Program-made: the position numbers and the translations under genes | Notes under the pieces: generated by a model | Database searches by the model: none | What the model saw: the letters and a program-made list of their open reading frames with translations, nothing else | What the model was told of the DNA's origin: nothing | In this document: piece after piece, positions 23,775 through 25,586 of the stretch | Layout of the letters: the number at the start of each line of letters is the position of its first letter | Position numbering within the stretch: position 1 is the stretch's first letter | Assembly (NCBI GenBank): GCA_900540045.1 | Contig: UQEF01000038.1 | Coordinates: 1-25,586 of the forward strand | Direction of reading: 5' to 3' | Length of the DNA: 25,586 nt | Origin: an uncultured Eubacteriales bacterium | Lineage (GTDB): Bacteria > Bacillota > Clostridia > Christensenellales > Aristaeellaceae

Positions 23775-24944
23775 ATGGGAAAAAGTATACCTGCAATCGT
23801 TACTCCTGAAGTTTTGAGCTGGGCGCGTGGGCTTGATAAAATTACAGTGGATGAGATAGCCAAGAAAATAAAGGTCGATACTGCTAAAGTATTAGCCTGG
23901 GAGGCTGGTAGCGAATACCCCACTTTGGCGCAAGCTAAAAACTTGGCCAAACAATATCGTGTTCCATTTGCCTATTTCTATTTACCTGATACGCCTAAAA
24001 AGACAAAAAGGCTAGAAAAGGTTGACTATAGGACATTCGGTAACTTGGACATTGGTGAAATGTCCCATGAGCTCAGATGGTTTCTTAGAGATATCGAAGA
24101 TCGCAGGGATACCATAATCGAATTATATGGTGAAATGCAAGTTGAGCCTACCGCCCTTACGCTAAATATTCCTGTTGGAACAACAGAAGAAGAGTTTGCT
24201 GATCAAATCAGATACTTTCTTTCCTTGAGTAATGAAGTACAGGTTAAATTTAGAAAACCAGAAGTAGCTTTGTCCTATTGCATTTCTAAGCTGGAGGAAA
24301 AAGATTTTCTTGTCTTTCAAGCAGCTAAAATCCAACCAGCGGAAATGAGAGGTTTATCCTTGGCATATGAGCTCTTTCCTGTTATTGCATTGAATAGGAA
24401 AGATGAGCCGAGCGCAAGACTATTTACTTTATTGCACGAATTAGTTCATATTCTATCTAGAACATCTGGGATTTGTAATAACATGAGTCTGGATGAAAAC
24501 CAGCGAGGCGGCTTAGAGCTTTTTTGTAATAAAATTGCCGGACTATCTTTAGTCCCTACGGATCAGCTGAGACAAAATAGAAATGTTCTCTTGATACAGC
24601 AGCATGGACTAGATGAGGGTTACATCAGTGCACTTGCAAGAGACTTTGCTGTAAGTCGTGAAGTCATTCTTCATAGGTTATGGGATATAAAGGTGATAAG
24701 CCGCAAGACATATTTTGAAATTCTAGACAGATATTCAGAGGAATATTTAGCTTATAAGAAGAGAAAAAAGACAGATGGATTTATACCGCCTGCTTTGGAT
24801 AAAGGAACTCAGGTTGGTAAGTTATATACAAAAACAGTTTTATCTGCGTATCATGCTGACAAGCTAACACCGAGAGAAACGAGCAATTATCTGTTAGGCC
24901 TGCGAGTTACGCAGTTTGGAGCTATCGAAAGGTGGTGCTACTGA
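23775..24944 (+). CDS. XRE-HTH + ImmA/IrrE metallopeptidase
   Basis: This 389-residue protein joins an N-terminal Cro/C1-like helix-turn-helix (ITVDEIAKKIKVDTAKVLAW, 23-42) to an ImmA/IrrE zinc peptidase with HELVH (221-225) and a likely third ligand E248 in LELFCNKIAG. A C-terminal region from about 335 is unassigned. ImmA/IrrE enzymes cleave regulators or act as antitoxins of PIN or other toxins. ATG 23775 follows AAAAGGGGGA, 62 bases after the DUF499 gene, and its stop overlaps the PIN gene start. Base composition is about 40% GC, clearly lower than the operon upstream, so it was probably acquired separately. It may be cotranscribed, as no good terminator lies between. Confidence 0.88.
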   Translation: MGKSIPAIVTPEVLSWARGLDKITVDEIAKKIKVDTAKVLAWEAGSEYPTLAQAKNLAKQYRVPFAYFYLPDTPKKTKRLEKVDYRTFGNLDIGEMSHELRWFLRDIEDRRDTIIELYGEMQVEPTALTLNIPVGTTEEEFADQIRYFLSLSNEVQVKFRKPEVALSYCISKLEEKDFLVFQAAKIQPAEMRGLSLAYELFPVIALNRKDEPSARLFTLLHELVHILSRTSGICNNMSLDENQRGGLELFCNKIAGLSLVPTDQLRQNRNVLLIQQHGLDEGYISALARDFAVSREVILHRLWDIKVISRKTYFEILDRYSEEYLAYKKRKKTDGFIPPALDKGTQVGKLYTKTVLSAYHADKLTPRETSNYLLGLRVTQFGAIERWCY

Positions 24945-25405
24945 TGGCAAAATATGTATTCGATAGCAATATATTTATTAACCTTCAACGGAGACAGCCT
25001 ATTGATGTTTTTCCTTCTCTCTGGGAAAAGATTGGCGAGCTAATGGATAATGGAACCATTATTTCTAGTAGAGAGGTCTACGATGAAATAATGATTGGTG
25101 GAGATGCGCTGGAAAAGTGGGCAAAGAAACGAAAAGAATGCTTTCTCCTACCGGATGTGCCGGTTCAGCAAGAAGTCCGTACAATTCTTTTAGCACACCG
25201 GGGATTAGTGGAAGGAGGAAAGAAGAAAAACTCTGCCGATCCCTTCGTGATAGCGCTTGCTAAGCAACAACGCTGTAAAGTGGTTACAGAAGAAGTGCCA
25301 ACCCATAACATGTCCTCACCTAAAATTCCAGATGTATGCAGCGCATATCATATTGAATGTGTTGACTTTATTGGCTTTGCAAGAGAAGAAAAATTTGCTT
25401 TCTAG
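24944..25405 (+). CDS. PIN-domain ribonuclease (DUF4411 family)
   Basis: The 153-residue protein has the acidic residues of PIN nucleases: D7 in YVFDSNIFI, E44 or E48 in SREVYDEI, D99 in SADPFVIALA, and the following VVTEE (113-117). These carboxylates hold the metal ions used to cut RNA. The start at 24944 overlaps the preceding stop (TGATG) and has AAAGGTGG (24928-24935) 8 bases upstream, so translation is coupled. An upstream in-frame ATG at 24932 lies inside that site. DUF4411 proteins are repeatedly found beside ImmA/IrrE-HTH proteins and behave as a toxin-antitoxin-like pair (toxin here). RNA target unknown. Confidence 0.85.
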   Translation: MAKYVFDSNIFINLQRRQPIDVFPSLWEKIGELMDNGTIISSREVYDEIMIGGDALEKWAKKRKECFLLPDVPVQQEVRTILLAHRGLVEGGKKKNSADPFVIALAKQQRCKVVTEEVPTHNMSSPKIPDVCSAYHIECVDFIGFAREEKFAF

Positions 25406-25463
25406 AGATTATTTAAACCCTAAGATTTAATCTGGAATTATAGAGCAAGTTATTCTATAATGC

Positions 25464-25485
25464 GATAAGGTCCCTTATCGGACCT
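25464..25485. repeat. Two overlapping, mutually exclusive short hairpins
   Basis: GATAAG (25464-25469) can pair with CTTATC (25474-25479), or AGGTCC (25468-25473) with GGACCT (25480-25485). Both are perfect 6-bp stems sharing bases, so only one can form at a time. It lies in the 3' untranslated region before the terminator and its role is unknown. Confidence 0.45.
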
Positions 25486-25499
25486 GTTGACAAAAAAGG

Positions 25500-25537
25500 A
25501 ATCGGAGCAGAAAGTGGAGGCTTTCAGCTCCGATTTT
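25500..25537 (+). terminator. Intrinsic terminator after the defence island
   Basis: AATCGGAGC (25500-25508) pairs with GCTCCGATT (25527-25535). After one A-A mismatch, GAAAG (25510-25514) pairs with CTTTC (25521-25525), closing the loop TGGAGG. TTTTC follows. This nearly perfect 14-bp stem lies 95 bases after the PIN gene and marks the end of the operon. Confidence 0.85.
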
Positions 25538-25553
25538 CAACATATGCGAGGTC

Positions 25554-25580
25554 AAAAGGATAGCCCTGACCATCCTTTTT
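25554..25580. terminator. Second, bidirectional terminator-like hairpin at the right edge
   Basis: AAAAGGAT (25554-25561) pairs with ATCCTTTT (25572-25579), with a T-rich stretch after it on the + strand and T residues on the - strand as well. It could end a leftward gene that starts beyond the window edge as well as act as a back-up for the defence operon. The evidence is the stem alone. Confidence 0.5.
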
Positions 25581-25586
25581 AGGTTT

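Overview
The window looks like a Clostridia-type (Bacillota) chromosome segment. Evidence for this: strong AGGAGG-type ribosome binding sites, TTGnnn/TATAAT promoters, Firmicute-style phage holin and tail genes, and XRE and ImmA/IrrE regulators. It falls into two parts: the right arm of a siphophage-like prophage (1 to about 13,100) and a defence island (about 13,700 to 25,586). A short junction with mobile-element relics lies between them. No rRNA, tRNA or CRISPR array was found.

Prophage. The window opens in the 3' end of a distal tail (Dit) gene. The next expected structural gene, the 1857-residue tail hub/endopeptidase/fibre protein, starts only at 2620. The 2.4 kb between them is compositionally different (about 47% GC in a sampled stretch, against well over 60% in most of the tail genes). 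It holds a decayed RelB/RelE-type toxin-antitoxin pair and an apparently intact DarT-DarG pair (DNA ADP-ribosyltransferase and macrodomain antitoxin), each with its own promoter. After the tail gene come a protein with two carbohydrate-binding repeats, a holin and an NlpC/P60-type endolysin. A strong terminator separates these from a leftward XRE regulator. Then follow a rightward SLOG-fold gene, a small HTH (excisionase-like) protein and a tyrosine integrase, which probably marks the prophage end.

Junction (13,077-13,781). No functional gene is seen here. Two diverged direct copies of about 180-215 bp each carry a hairpin with a T-tract on the + strand and, on the - strand, the first codons of an IS481/IS3-like transposase helix-turn-helix. 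They look like remnants of IS ends.

Defence island. A promoter with two dyad-symmetric operator candidates drives a small XRE regulator and three large genes in tight order. These are a SNF2 helicase with a C-terminal DUF3883 domain (putative PD-(D/E)xK-like fold), a DUF1156/Zn-ribbon adenine-type DNA methyltransferase (COG1743), and a Swt1-type HEPN + DUF499 AAA+ ATPase (COG1483). The combination resembles DISARM/BREX-like methyltransferase-plus-helicase defence arrays but lacks the diagnostic DISARM genes drmA, drmB and drmC within the window. The methylase has two AT-richer patches, which suggests domain swapping. Downstream, in clearly AT-richer DNA, an HTH-ImmA/IrrE metallopeptidase overlaps a DUF4411 PIN ribonuclease gene by one base. 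That pair looks like a toxin-antitoxin or abortive-infection appendix. The operon ends in a near-perfect intrinsic terminator.

Working model (inference): the methylase marks self DNA, the helicase/DUF3883 protein handles unmodified DNA, and the HEPN-AAA+ ATPase gates an RNA-directed response. The XRE protein restrains expression, and the IrrE/PIN pair adds addiction or a second abortive arm.
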